Of a stretch of 64,000 nucleotides of DNA, positions 52,795-63,742 are shown one piece after another (the stretch's first letter is position 1; every line of letters begins with the position of its first letter). A model generated the notes under the pieces. It ran no database searches. It was not told the DNA's origin and saw only the letters and a list, made by a program, of their open reading frames with translations. Origin of the DNA: Desulforamulus aeronauticus DSM 10349 (GTDB lineage: Bacteria > Bacillota > Desulfotomaculia > Desulfotomaculales > Desulfotomaculaceae); NCBI RefSeq assembly GCF_900142375.1, contig NZ_FRAR01000026.1:24810-88809 (forward strand), in the 5' to 3' direction. The position numbers and the translations under genes are program-made.

Positions 52795-54087
52795 TTGAAT
52801 AAAATAAATTTCAAATATGGTTTGGATGATGTCCCCCCTTTGATAGAGCTATTGTTATTAGGATTACAATGGCTGGCTATTGTAATCCCAATTATCATCA
52901 TTATTGGCAAAGTAATCGTGGGGCTGCATTTTAGTGATCCATTAGATCAGGTCGTTTATCTGCAAAAAATGTTTTTTGTATCGGCAGTTTCTCTTTTGGC
53001 ACAGGTGCTGTGGGGACATAGATTACCATTAATTATAGGCCCCGCAACAGTACTCCTGGTGGGTATTGCTGCAAGCCAGGGAGGTAACACAAATACGATT
53101 TATTCTTCCATTGTAATGGGTGGTATACTTCTTCTGGTTTTAAGTGCTACCGGATTATTCGCAAAAATTAAAAGGTTTTTCACACCCCAGGTGGTCGCTA
53201 CCATTCTGATTTTAATCGCCCTTACACTTACACCCATGATTCTCAATTTAATTTTTGCTGCTCAGCAGATAGCTCCACTGCAGAATTTATGTTTTGTTCT
53301 TACTCTTGTTCTGGGTATGTTTATGGCCAATCAGCATTTAACCGGTCTTTGGAAGACAACCCTGATTATTTGGGCTATGATTATTGGAAGTGTGATCTAT
53401 TTGCTACTTTTTCCTCAGTATACTGGAATAAGTTATAATCAGCATTTTAACTCGATCTCAAGTTTTTTTAGACCTTTAAGCTTTGATTTTTCCCTAGACC
53501 CTAGTGTTCTAATTTCTTTTCTCATTTGCTTTTTAGCTCTGTCCATTAATGACCTTGGTTCAATTCAATCCATTGGTGAATTAATCAAGCCAGAAAATAT
53601 GGAAAAACGGATTACGAGAGGTATTTCATTTACCGGATTAGGCAACATCCTATCCGGTCTGTTGGGTGTTGTAGGGCCGGTCAATTTTTCTTTAAGCCCC
53701 GGCGTAATAGCATCCACCGCTGTAGCTTCCAGGTTCACCCTAATCCCCACTGCCTTGGGGCTATTGCTGCTTTCATTTTTGCCCTCGACAATTGCCTTTA
53801 TTGGGAGCATTCCTCCGGTAGTGGTGGGAGGTGCACTCATTTATATTATGTGTTCACAAATCTCTTCGGGATTATTGGTTGCCTTTAACACAACTGGAGG
53901 TTTTAAGTTCGAAAATGGTCTAATTATGGGGTTACCGCTTATGTTAAGTATAATCATTTCCTTCCTCCCCCCGAATATTGTAAACAGTTTTCCTGTTTCA
54001 CTAAGACCCATTATGGGAAATGGCTTTGTGATAGGTGTATTAGCTGTTTTAATCTTAGAAAATGTTATTTATCGGAGAAAAAAATAG
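52795..54087 (+). CDS. Nucleobase:cation symporter-2 family permease
   Basis: A 430-residue membrane protein of the NCS2/SLC23 (xanthine-uracil permease) family with about 13-14 helices. The start is TTG at 52795 with GGGAGGTGC upstream. The motif FFVSAVSLLAQVLWGHRLPLIIGPATVLLVG corresponds to the family's helix 3 region and the PVNFSLSPGVIASTAVASRF segment to the helix 8-10 region (FSQNVGVI in purine transporters), but the conserved QN pair is changed. The substrate could therefore be a purine, pyrimidine or another small anion. It is monocistronic with a terminator at 54127. Confidence 0.75.
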   Translation: MNKINFKYGLDDVPPLIELLLLGLQWLAIVIPIIIIIGKVIVGLHFSDPLDQVVYLQKMFFVSAVSLLAQVLWGHRLPLIIGPATVLLVGIAASQGGNTNTIYSSIVMGGILLLVLSATGLFAKIKRFFTPQVVATILILIALTLTPMILNLIFAAQQIAPLQNLCFVLTLVLGMFMANQHLTGLWKTTLIIWAMIIGSVIYLLLFPQYTGISYNQHFNSISSFFRPLSFDFSLDPSVLISFLICFLALSINDLGSIQSIGELIKPENMEKRITRGISFTGLGNILSGLLGVVGPVNFSLSPGVIASTAVASRFTLIPTALGLLLLSFLPSTIAFIGSIPPVVVGGALIYIMCSQISSGLLVAFNTTGGFKFENGLIMGLPLMLSIIISFLPPNIVNSFPVSLRPIMGNGFVIGVLAVLILENVIYRRKK

Positions 54088-55957
<1,870 letters not shown>

Positions 55958-55979
55958 AAAATATACTTATATATAAATT

Positions 55980-56017
55980 GAATCCCCTATGGAATATTCT
56001 CCATAGGGGATTCATCA
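55980..56017. terminator. Bidirectional terminator
   Basis: GAATCCCCTATGGA and TCCATAGGGGATTC form a 14-bp stem between convergent gdhA and the CBS-GGDEF gene. Confidence 0.88.
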
Positions 56018-56039
56018 TTTTTCCGCCACCTTAAAACCA

Positions 56040-56903
56040 TCAGAACTCACTTCGTACTTCCACCTGTCCATGCACTACTATAGAAATTTTCTCTCTTTTG
56101 GCTGTTGTCGAAGCAAGACTGGCCATGTTGATAAGATCTGAAACTGAGTATGCTCTGCTGTCATTGGAATTAGAAAAGCATCTCACCCCTCCGGCAATCC
56201 CTACTGATCCCCTAACCTTAATCCCCTGAGGCCATTCCGCCAAAGAAAATTCATTAATAATGCGTTCTGCAAAATATTGGACATCCCGCCAAGATCTTAT
56301 GGTTACAATGGCAAACTCATCTCCGGCATAACGGCAAAGATAATCCATATTTTCCTGGATTACACCTTTTAATACCCTAGAAGTCTGACATAGAATTGAA
56401 TCTCCTACTACGTGGCCAAATTGCTTATCAATATTACCAAAATCATCTAGATCTAAAAAAATAATAGTAATTTCTTGTACTCTCTGCAAAAATTCTAATG
56501 CTTTTACATATAGAAAATTTGCCTTATGAAGACCCGTAAGACCGTCGATATGCTTTCCTAATTCAGCATTGAGTTTGGCTTTTGTTATTAATCCAGCCAT
56601 ATATCCGTCTTTAGTCACTACCAAACGTTCAATATTATGCTGTTCCATAAGTTCTTTTGCATACCAAAGGGAGAAGTGAGGTAATGCCACTATAACCTCA
56701 CTACTCATTGCATCAACCACCAGTCGATTCGGATGCGCTCTCCTCACATCCCGAGAGGTAATGATCCCCACCGGTTTTCTGTTTTCCAGTACGGGTAACC
56801 CTCCGACTTTATACTTGTCCATTAAATCAATCGCCAGTTTGACTGAATCATCCGGGGTAATGGTAATCAGTTCTGTTTCCATTATTTGTTCCACACAAAT
56901 CAT
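56040..56903 (-). CDS. CBS-pair diguanylate cyclase (GGDEF)
   Basis: A 287-residue cytoplasmic protein. Two CBS domains occupy about residues 1-120 (METELITITPDDSVKLAIDLMDKYKVGGLPV and VDAMSSEVIVALPH) and would sense a nucleotide. A GGDEF domain follows (about 128-285) with FLDLDDFGNIDKQFGHVVGD and the signature RYAGDEFAIV. The A in AGDEF is accepted in active cyclases, and the metal-binding Asp in FLDLDDF is kept, so it may make c-di-GMP. No I-site RxxD was noted. It overlaps the upstream gene by one base (TAATG), hence translational coupling. Confidence 0.88.
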   Translation of the reverse strand: MICVEQIMETELITITPDDSVKLAIDLMDKYKVGGLPVLENRKPVGIITSRDVRRAHPNRLVVDAMSSEVIVALPHFSLWYAKELMEQHNIERLVVTKDGYMAGLITKAKLNAELGKHIDGLTGLHKANFLYVKALEFLQRVQEITIIFLDLDDFGNIDKQFGHVVGDSILCQTSRVLKGVIQENMDYLCRYAGDEFAIVTIRSWRDVQYFAERIINEFSLAEWPQGIKVRGSVGIAGGVRCFSNSNDSRAYSVSDLINMASLASTTAKREKISIVVHGQVEVRSEF

Positions 56904-57322
56904 TACAAATCTACTCCCCGGTTTACTTGAATCACAATATTAACCTGAACCTTTAATAGCGTATTATCTGTTGCCATACGCTCCCCTTCTTCTAAAATAA
57001 TAGGTAATAATTTTTCTTTGGGAATTAGTTTCATGATAGACTTTTTTAGTACGACTGCTTCAAATACCGGATGACTAATACGAACTATCTCATACTGATC
57101 CGGGGATAGTGCATCAACCATACGACGTACTGCCTCCGGTCCTATGGGTGCTTTTTTTCCTACCAACAATACATCCCTCATTGGCGGGAGTTCGAACTCG
57201 GATAATCGAATGGAGAGTTCCGCCTTTCGAACAGGCTCAGCTGAGTGGAGGGGAAAATCAAAATCGCTAGACAATTCTTTTATCACCCTTTTTTGCTTTG
57301 TAGTAATAACTGTATTTGACAA
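56903..57322 (-). CDS. Uncharacterised protein coupled to CBS-GGDEF
   Basis: A 139-residue cytoplasmic protein. A short basic N terminus (about 1-25) precedes a mixed alpha/beta domain with RDVLLVGKKAPIGPEAVRRMVDAL and a C-terminal strand-rich part ending KVQVNIVIQVNRG. No membrane helix or catalytic motif is evident. Its stop codon overlaps the start of the CBS-GGDEF gene, so it is almost certainly functionally linked, perhaps as a sensor or adaptor for c-di-GMP output. This is an inference from linkage. Confidence 0.6.
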   Translation of the reverse strand: MSNTVITTKQKRVIKELSSDFDFPLHSAEPVRKAELSIRLSEFELPPMRDVLLVGKKAPIGPEAVRRMVDALSPDQYEIVRISHPVFEAVVLKKSIMKLIPKEKLLPIILEEGERMATDNTLLKVQVNIVIQVNRGVDL

Positions 57323-57652
57323 TGCTCTACCTGAAAAATATATTGTTCTTTTCAGACTAACCTGTCTAAAATTAGGACTTTCTGCCTATTTACTACTATA
57401 GTGTTTTCTAAGCTTGTATTATATTTCCTGCTTATCATGTGTTTTTTTCTAATATTTATATGTATCTAATGTAAGTTCTACTGTTTTTCATGGCCTTAAC
57501 AATGGAGAACATTTTTCGTTGGTTATCAGTAAAGCAAGTGTACCATATTTATATCACTAAACCGACAGCTGATGGTCAGCTCTGCACTTGCGTACTTATA
57601 AAAATAAAAAACCCAGCAGTTCACGTAACTACTGGGTTTTAGCTAAAATAAT
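57323..57652. other. 330-base intergenic region
   Basis: The right end has the bioB terminator at about 57605-57645 (minus strand AAAACCCAG..AGTT/AACT..CTGGGTTTT and T-run). The left part is AT-rich, presumably the promoter region of the 139-residue protein gene. Nothing else is seen. Confidence 0.6.
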
Positions 57653-58624
57653 CTACCTACACACCTCTAAACCGATTTCACGTATCATTTCTACATCATC
57701 CGAAACAGTATTCCCGACTGTTGTCAGATAGTTTCCGACCATTACCCCGTTAATACCGGCCATAAAGCCCTTCCGTTGGAGTTCTCCCAATGCATTTCTC
57801 CCACCGGCATACCGAATGAAAGCATAAGGGATGATTAGCCGAAACAATGAAATGGTCTTTACAATTTCTAACGGCTCAATTTTTTCAGCATATTCCAAGG
57901 GTGTCCCCTTAATAGGATTCAAAATATTGATCGGAATAGATATTATACCCAATTCCCTGAGTTCAAAGGCCATTTTTATTCTTTGCTTCATGCCTTCGCC
58001 CATTCCAATAATACCGCCACAGCAAACTGTAAGCCCTGCCATGATTGCATTTTTGATGGTATGTATTCTGTCATCGTAGGTATGGCTATCGCAGATATTG
58101 GCATAATATTCCCTGCAAGTTTCAATATTATGGTGGTACATTGAAAGCCCCGCTTCTTTTAGGCGTAACGCCTGGTTAACAGAAAGACTGCCAAGAGATG
58201 CACATAGCCTTAAATTTGTCTCTGACCGTAACGATACAATCATTTGCAAAACCTTTTCAAAATCATCCTCGCTCAAATTTCCCCCACTGGTGACAATCGA
58301 AAACCTGTGAACACCTTCTTTTTCATTCTCTTTTGCCGAAACCAATACGTCTTGGATATCAAGAAGTGGATAACTCGGAATCCCAGTATTGTAATGCCCG
58401 GACTGAGCACAATATTTGCAGTTCTCAGCACATTTTCCGGATTTAGCATTGATGATGGCACACAGATCAACCTTGTTTCCCATATGCTTTTTACATATCT
58501 TATCTGCTAAATGAAATAATTCCTCAATTTCAAGGCTAGCCTCAGAAAGTTCTATCGCTTCTTCAAAATCGATTAATCTACCATTATGTAGTTTTTTCTC
58601 GACATGCTTTAGGATTTTGCTCAT
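57653..58624 (-). CDS. bioB: Biotin synthase
   Basis: A 323-residue radical SAM enzyme that inserts sulfur into dethiobiotin. The SAM cluster motif is CAENCKYC (CxxxCxxC, about 61-68) followed by AQSGHY. Conserved cysteines for the sacrificial [2Fe-2S] cluster are found in RLCASLG and HNIETCREYY, plus SGGNLSEDDFEKV and CCGGIIGMGE. No other biotin genes are adjacent, so the pathway must be completed elsewhere or the cell takes up precursor. A BirA operator overlaps its promoter region, which indicates biotin-dependent repression. Confidence 0.94.
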   Translation of the reverse strand: MSKILKHVEKKLHNGRLIDFEEAIELSEASLEIEELFHLADKICKKHMGNKVDLCAIINAKSGKCAENCKYCAQSGHYNTGIPSYPLLDIQDVLVSAKENEKEGVHRFSIVTSGGNLSEDDFEKVLQMIVSLRSETNLRLCASLGSLSVNQALRLKEAGLSMYHHNIETCREYYANICDSHTYDDRIHTIKNAIMAGLTVCCGGIIGMGEGMKQRIKMAFELRELGIISIPINILNPIKGTPLEYAEKIEPLEIVKTISLFRLIIPYAFIRYAGGRNALGELQRKGFMAGINGVMVGNYLTTVGNTVSDDVEMIREIGLEVCR

Positions 58625-58684
58625 ATTTAACCTACCTTACAAATTTTTCTTCTCACTTACCTATATTATCTACCCAAAGCAGTA

Positions 58685-58716
58685 TTGTCAACCGTTTAAA
58701 ATTTAACGGTTGACAA
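58685..58716. promoter_or_regulatory. BirA (biotin repressor) operator
   Basis: A perfect palindrome with half-sites TTGTCAACC (58685-58693) and GGTTGACAA (58708-58716) separated by 14 bases, matching the Firmicute BirA box (TTGTnAACC-N14-16-GGTTnACAA). It lies about 60 bases upstream of bioB. Confidence 0.88.
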
Positions 58717-59078
58717 TACTGCTCCTAGAATCCAATAAGATTAGCAGTCGTCAAGCTACAGCAAAACCTCATTAGCGGCGGACCCATATCTTATATAGAA
58801 TTTCAAGTGGTAATTTCTGTTTGTCACTTCAGTCCAATATTTGCTATAATAACATAAACTTGTTATAATTATTATTTACATGATAAGTTATACCATTAAT
58901 CAGCCTGGGTCGTTTTGAAAAAAATACGAATTATTGGATTACATAAGCTACTTTGTTTTAAAAAAAGTATAGAAGAAGCAATAACATCTTAATATTTAGC
59001 TTATTTACTTATGACGATGACCATTTGAATATTAATAATAATGGAGAAATAATCTATTTTGGAGGGCTTTCTATTATC
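58717..59078. other. Spacer before the IclR gene
   Basis: AT-rich 360 bases. No coding frame, riboswitch or clear operator was recognised. It likely carries the promoter of the IclR regulator. Confidence 0.45.
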
Positions 59079-59819
59079 ATGAATAGTATAGAAAAGGTTC
59101 TTTGGATTTTAAATAGATTAGGTGAGGAACCGTATGAATTGAATCTGACTACACTTGCCAATGAAATGAATACTGTAAAAAGTGGTGTGCATAAAACATT
59201 AGGTATTATGATGAAACAAGGTTTTATTATTCAAAATCCCGAAACAAAAAAATACTCTGTTGGCCCTGCCTTGTATAGACTTGGTAAAGTTTATGATAAC
59301 CGAGTAGGCATTTGGGGAATTACAAAACCAATTATCATGGAAGTGGCAGAAATCACACAGGAAACCATTTCAATAGGCATTAGAGAGGGGGATCATGCCA
59401 TTCTCGCCTATAAAATTGATTCTACACTGCCTGTTCGCTATGTTGAGGATATCGGTATTAAATATCCCATGAACGGTAGTGCTATTGGCAAAGTTTTAGC
59501 AGCATACCACGATACTGAGAGGGTAAAAGAATTATTAAATGCCACGAAATTTATAAAACATACACCTAATTCAATAGTTGAGCCAGAAGCAATTCTGCAA
59601 GAATACCAAAAAATTCGTGATCAAGGTTATGCCATTAGTGATGAAGAAAGATTTCTGGAATCCTTCGGAATAGCAGTACCTATAATGAATGATCATAAAA
59701 ATGTATGGTCGTGTTTATGTATTACAGGACCCAAAGTACGCTTTACTTCAGAAAAGATCAATAGTTGGATTCAACTATTGAAAAGTAAAGCCAATGAAAT
59801 TTCGATTCTCTTAGCCTAA
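59079..59819 (+). CDS. IclR family transcriptional regulator
   Basis: A 246-residue regulator. The start at 59079 has TTGGAGGG upstream; an in-frame ATG 18 codons earlier lacks a site. The N-terminal winged HTH (about 1-62) has LTTLANEMNTVKSGVHKTLGIMMKQGFI. The C-terminal IclR effector domain (about 75-246) has TQETISIGIREGDHAILAYKI, GSAIGKVLAAY and ISDEERFLESFGIAVPI. IclR proteins bind small metabolites and usually control an adjacent catabolic gene. Here the convergent NhaC transporter and D-cysteine desulfhydrase are the likely targets. Confidence 0.9.
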   Translation: MNSIEKVLWILNRLGEEPYELNLTTLANEMNTVKSGVHKTLGIMMKQGFIIQNPETKKYSVGPALYRLGKVYDNRVGIWGITKPIIMEVAEITQETISIGIREGDHAILAYKIDSTLPVRYVEDIGIKYPMNGSAIGKVLAAYHDTERVKELLNATKFIKHTPNSIVEPEAILQEYQKIRDQGYAISDEERFLESFGIAVPIMNDHKNVWSCLCITGPKVRFTSEKINSWIQLLKSKANEISILLA

Positions 59820-59884
59820 CACAAATTGGACCTCTCGCATCTATAATTTGTAAGATTATAGTAGGATCAGTCATCAAAAAATCA

Positions 59885-59936
59885 AAATAAACAAAACCAT
59901 CTGAAGGTAAAATCAGATGGTTTTGTTTATTTTGAC
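59885..59936. terminator. Bidirectional terminator
   Basis: AAACAAAACCATCTGA and TCAGATGGTTTTGTTT form a 16-bp stem between the convergent IclR and NhaC genes. Confidence 0.85.
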
Positions 59937-59952
59937 ACTTTAATTTAAGAAA

Positions 59953-61368
59953 CTATTTCACTTCATTGGCATACTTACGGTTCCAGCCGGTGACTGCAGA
60001 AAAGATAATTACTACCAGTAGTGCCCATGAATATGGGTTCAAGAAGGCTGCGCTGATTGATGGGGCTACAATATTATTGGCTTGAGCTGCAGAGACTAAG
60101 GCTCCGTACCATGCAACAACACAAATATGCCAGGGAAGCATGAAGAATAGCGTACAAACGGCACAATCCATAAGGTTAGCTCTTCTAGCAGGGGCAAGAT
60201 TAAATTTTTCGCCCAGAGGCTTAACCAAACTGGGTCCAACCAGTAGTTCTGCAGGTGCGTTTGCAGAAATCGGGGTAGAAATTAAGATAGTGATCCCGAT
60301 AATTGCCAGTTCTGCTTGTCTTACGGTCTTGGCTACTGTTTTAGTTGCCCAATTTAACATTTTGTTCATTACACCGCTCTCGATCAGCACCTGCGTAATG
60401 GCCAAAATTAATAATGCAAAGATAATGGCTCCAACTACTCCTTGAATTCCATCTTCAATAATCCCAGTAGAACCTCCCTTTTCAACTGGAATGGAGAATA
60501 TTTGTTGTAAATTAATGTTACCATTAATCATACCCAGTAGCATAGCAGATACGTTACCATAAATCAGAGATTCAACTATATGTCTACCACTTAAAGCACT
60601 GACCACAACTACTGCAAAGCTTATAAGCATAAGAAGTCCGCCGGCATCTAATTTATCCTGAATTTCAAGGAGTGGTTTAACTTCACCACCGCCACCAGTT
60701 ATTAATATAACCACTGCTGCAATGATTGCGGCTGTCATTGCCAGTGGGAACCGACTTTTCACAACCTCCTGCATAGTGGCACCTTGGGTATAAGCAGAAA
60801 CAATGGTTGTATCAGATACAGGTGCTAAGTTATCTCCAAAAGCAGCCCCAGCTAAGATTGCCGCTGCAAGTATGGCAGGGTCAGCTCCTAGAAATACTCC
60901 CGCGGGGTAAAGTACAGGCACCAATGAAATAGTAGTACCAGTACTTGACCCAGTACCAAGAGAAAATAGCATTGCAGAAACAAAAGCTACTAAAGCAAAT
61001 AATGCCCCTTGTGTTCCCGTCTCAATACCAAACCAAAACAAACCATTTACCAGCCCTCCGGCAACCATTAACTTTCCAAAGACGCCGGCTAGTAGCCAGG
61101 CAGTGACAATCACGATGCCGTTTTTGTCTCCAATGCCCCGCATAATACTTTCCGAGTAATTTTTTTTGCTTTTTGCCAAGAATAGACCAAAAACAATTGC
61201 TAACCAACCAGCTGCCCAGAAGGGCTTAGTTCCCCCCCGATCTTCAACAGATAACCAAATCAGCAGGGAAATTAAAAGGACTAAGGGTAATAATGCACCC
61301 CAAATGCCACCATACATTTCTAACTTGTGAGAGTTGTTGGTGTCATGTTCAATAACTTGCTTTGTCAT
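59953..61368 (-). CDS. NhaC family antiporter
   Basis: A 471-residue membrane protein with about 12 helices. The start at 61368 follows CGGAGGTGTTGTCC. The family motifs are present: GTGSSTGTTISLVPVLYPAGVFLG and FGDNLAPVSDTTIVSAYTQGA, with an SAFG-type helix and conserved Asp/Thr near 190. NhaC members exchange Na+ with H+, or in some cases carry organic acids or amino acids. Next to a D-cysteine desulfhydrase gene, it could be a thiol amino acid or pyruvate/ammonia-related transporter. The substrate is not provable from sequence. Confidence 0.85.
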   Translation of the reverse strand: MTKQVIEHDTNNSHKLEMYGGIWGALLPLVLLISLLIWLSVEDRGGTKPFWAAGWLAIVFGLFLAKSKKNYSESIMRGIGDKNGIVIVTAWLLAGVFGKLMVAGGLVNGLFWFGIETGTQGALFALVAFVSAMLFSLGTGSSTGTTISLVPVLYPAGVFLGADPAILAAAILAGAAFGDNLAPVSDTTIVSAYTQGATMQEVVKSRFPLAMTAAIIAAVVILITGGGGEVKPLLEIQDKLDAGGLLMLISFAVVVVSALSGRHIVESLIYGNVSAMLLGMINGNINLQQIFSIPVEKGGSTGIIEDGIQGVVGAIIFALLILAITQVLIESGVMNKMLNWATKTVAKTVRQAELAIIGITILISTPISANAPAELLVGPSLVKPLGEKFNLAPARRANLMDCAVCTLFFMLPWHICVVAWYGALVSAAQANNIVAPSISAAFLNPYSWALLVVIIFSAVTGWNRKYANEVK

Positions 61369-61586
61369 GGACAACACCTCCGTTACTTACTTTTAAAAAC
61401 TGATAGTAATTTTTAGTTTTCCAGGTAATGTAGATGACTTAAATAATTACTTCTTTACTATATAATATTGGTAAATCTTAATTATTTTATTTTGTATGTC
61501 AATAATGTAGCTATTACTAATGATTATTGGGTTATCACTCTTAAGATACAAATCTTAAGAGTGATTTTTCTTTAGTGTTTAGATGT

Positions 61587-62591
61587 TTAACTATTTCCCA
61601 GGATAGTTGATTTATAAGCATATAAAGCAGGCGAACCACCGGTATGGATGAATAAAACATTCTCGCCTTGCTTGAATAAGCCCTTACGAACAAGTCCTAT
61701 TAAACCTGACATAGCTTTACCTGTATATACAGGGTCCAGCAAAATACCTTCTGTTCTAGCCAATAGCTGTACAGCTTCAACCATTTCCGAGGTAGGTAAA
61801 GAATAACCCTGGCCAACATAATCATCGTATACACATACAGCTTCCTTGGGAATCTCATGTTTTACCCCTATAAGAGCTGTGGTTTTTTGAACTAAGCTGT
61901 ATACCAGTTCCTCTTGAACATCTTTCTTACGACTAACGCTAATCCCAGTAATCGGAATGTTACAGTTATTGCCGTAAAATCCAGTTATCAACCCGGTATG
62001 AGTTCCTGCACTACCACTGGGAGTAACAATATGATCAATCTTAATGCCTTTGTCAAAAAGTTGCGCGGATATTTCCTGTGCGCATGCAACATATCCTAAA
62101 CTGCCAATTTCGTTCGAACCACCACCGGGAATTACATAACCCTTACGCCCTTCAGCTGCCAATTCATCAGCAACACCTTGCATTTCTTTCATCATATCTG
62201 AGCCACCGGGCACGACCTTGGTCTTTTCCACACCTAGTAGGTTAAACAAAAAGTTGTTGCCACTGGCTTCTGGCTTATAGCTATTGGGAACTCTCTCTTC
62301 TAAGACCAGTCTGCATTTTAGACCTTCCTTTACAGCTGCCGCAAGAGTGAGTCGACAATGATTGGATTGTACTGCTCCGCAAGTAATAAGGGTATCTGCA
62401 CCTTGTGCCAAGGCATCTGCTACTAAAAATTCCAACTTTCTGGTTTTATTACCCCCAGAAGTTAATCCTAATAGGTCATCTCTTTTAATATAGATGTTTG
62501 GTCCACCAAGAGCCTTTGTAAAATTAGGCAAAAATTCAATTGGAGTTTGCCCCTCTGTGTAACGTCTTCGAGAAAATTTGGCTAAATTCAT
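61587..62591 (-). CDS. dcyD: D-cysteine desulfhydrase / ACC deaminase family PLP enzyme
   Basis: A 334-residue fold type II PLP enzyme. The start at 62591 has GAAAGGAGAAAT upstream. The PLP lysine is in SGGNKTRKLEF (about 45-55). The substrate region QSNHCRLTLAAA, the GGSNEIGSLGYVACAQEI loop, and PSGSAGTHTGL with DPVYTGKAMSGLIGL near the C terminus fit DcyD/YedO more than ACC deaminase. It would split D-cysteine into pyruvate, ammonia and sulfide. A catalytic tyrosine and related residues were not checked in detail. The NhaC gene lies downstream and is codirectional. Confidence 0.82.
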   Translation of the reverse strand: MNLAKFSRRRYTEGQTPIEFLPNFTKALGGPNIYIKRDDLLGLTSGGNKTRKLEFLVADALAQGADTLITCGAVQSNHCRLTLAAAVKEGLKCRLVLEERVPNSYKPEASGNNFLFNLLGVEKTKVVPGGSDMMKEMQGVADELAAEGRKGYVIPGGGSNEIGSLGYVACAQEISAQLFDKGIKIDHIVTPSGSAGTHTGLITGFYGNNCNIPITGISVSRKKDVQEELVYSLVQKTTALIGVKHEIPKEAVCVYDDYVGQGYSLPTSEMVEAVQLLARTEGILLDPVYTGKAMSGLIGLVRKGLFKQGENVLFIHTGGSPALYAYKSTILGNS

Positions 62592-63068
62592 GATATTTCT
62601 CCTTTCAAAATTTATCACGTTCTCTTATATAGAACACGATTCTATATTAGTGAACTTATTAATATTATAAATATTTATTTATAATCAGTCAATATAATTT
62701 GACTATTCTTTGTTACCTTTTTCACCAGAAAAACTTGGCCATGCCAAACTGCTGCTCCATAAAACAAAGCGCCCATAGTCATAAGACTATGGGTATTCAT
62801 TATTAGTTAACATATCGATATATGTAAATATTTTATTCTCGGAAACTAACTCTCCATCTAATCCGTCACCTCATTGGTAATACATATAACCATTGATTTA
62901 ACTATTCTGGTAGGGAAAAATTAGGCACAACACGCTAATACCGTGTCATGATAACATATACTTCATTTTTTAATCAGGCTCGGTAAAAAATATTCACGAA
63001 AATGTAAGAATTAAATTAAAGGATTAGCCTTATTCATAAGGAAAGTTTATGAAAGGAGGTGCATTGTA
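62592..63068. other. 477-base intergenic region
   Basis: It contains a left-end fragment of the dispersed repeat (62727-62752) and a hairpin CCCATAGTC/GACTATGGG at 62773-62794. No coding frame, riboswitch or RNA was recognised. The promoter of the next gene should lie near 63000. Confidence 0.5.
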
Positions 63069-63395
63069 ATGGATGATAAAGAACAACTGTATGTAGATCT
63101 GATGATGGATCAAATGCCTGGAGATTGCAACGCAAATGTTTTAATAAGTTCTGGTTACTTGACCGAAAAACTTCAGCATACACCAAAGGCCTTGGATTTT
63201 ATTAAAACATTTTTAGATTCTAAAAAGGATGCTGTCCTGCAGTCAATTTCTGATTTAGGACCAGACTCTCGCAAAAGTGCTATTATGCAAAGAGCTGGCA
63301 TTAGACAAATGGGGGTTCTTGCTGACGTCGTTAATATTCTAGTTAAAGAAGGGAAAGTTAGGAAAGAGGCCGGTAAATTCTATATCATAGATTAA
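63069..63395 (+). CDS. Uncharacterised small cytoplasmic protein
   Basis: A 108-residue protein. The strong GAAAGGAGGTGC site supports translation. It is acidic at the N terminus (DDKEQLYVDLMMDQMPGD) and mostly helical, with RKSAIMQRAGIRQMGVLADVVNILVKEGKVRKEAGKFYI at the C terminus. The C-terminal part looks like a winged-helix or small regulator fold, but no family was recognised. It is monocistronic, between the D-cysteine unit and the rRNA operon. Confidence 0.55.
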   Translation: MDDKEQLYVDLMMDQMPGDCNANVLISSGYLTEKLQHTPKALDFIKTFLDSKKDAVLQSISDLGPDSRKSAIMQRAGIRQMGVLADVVNILVKEGKVRKEAGKFYIID

Positions 63396-63435
63396 ACTGG
63401 AGCTGTGGGGTATTCCTTTGGGGTTGGCCAAAGGT

Positions 63436-63493
63436 TTTTAGCTTTTAGTTTTTAGCTTTTAGTTTTTAGCTTTTAGTTTTTAGCTTTTGGCTT
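63436..63493. repeat. AT-rich 14-base tandem repeat
   Basis: The unit AGCTTTTAGTTTTT is repeated about 3.5 times and ends in a variant AGCTTTTGGCTTTT. It is intergenic, between the 108-residue protein gene and the rRNA operon. Confidence 0.8.
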
Positions 63494-63611
63494 TTCCCTT
63501 CTGGGAATTCTTCTGAACAAGCCAAAGAGAGAGAAAGTTCATTTAGAAGGTAAAGAATATGTAGTGCTGAATGGAGATATCATACATTTCCGATTTAATA
63601 TTTAATTATTT

Positions 63612-63681
63612 GTAGGGGCGACCTTTGGTCGTCCGCAGGGGTGTTAGGACAGTCCTACGGACGACCAAAGGTCGCCCCTAC
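63612..63681. repeat. Long palindrome, REP/MITE-like
   Basis: Perfect 24-base inverted arms (63612-63635 and 63658-63681), each containing GGGGCGACCTTTGGTCGTCC or its complement, flank a 22-base loop. It can fold into a very stable hairpin and carries no coding capacity. Confidence 0.85.
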
Positions 63682-63695
63682 GTTTTTAGGCAAAA

Positions 63696-63737
63696 TAAAA
63701 AGCTCAGCAGTTATGATAAACTGTGAGCCTTTTTAAA
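63696..63737 (-). terminator. rRNA operon terminator
   Basis: On the minus strand, GGCTCA..CAGTT pairs with AACTG..TGAGCT and is followed by TTTTTATTTT, directly after the 5S gene. Confidence 0.8.
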
Positions 63738-63742
63738 ATTAC

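Noticed and set aside
63436..63493. Possible CRISPR or origin iterons
   Set aside because: Low-complexity 14-mer repeats without spacers or DnaA boxes.
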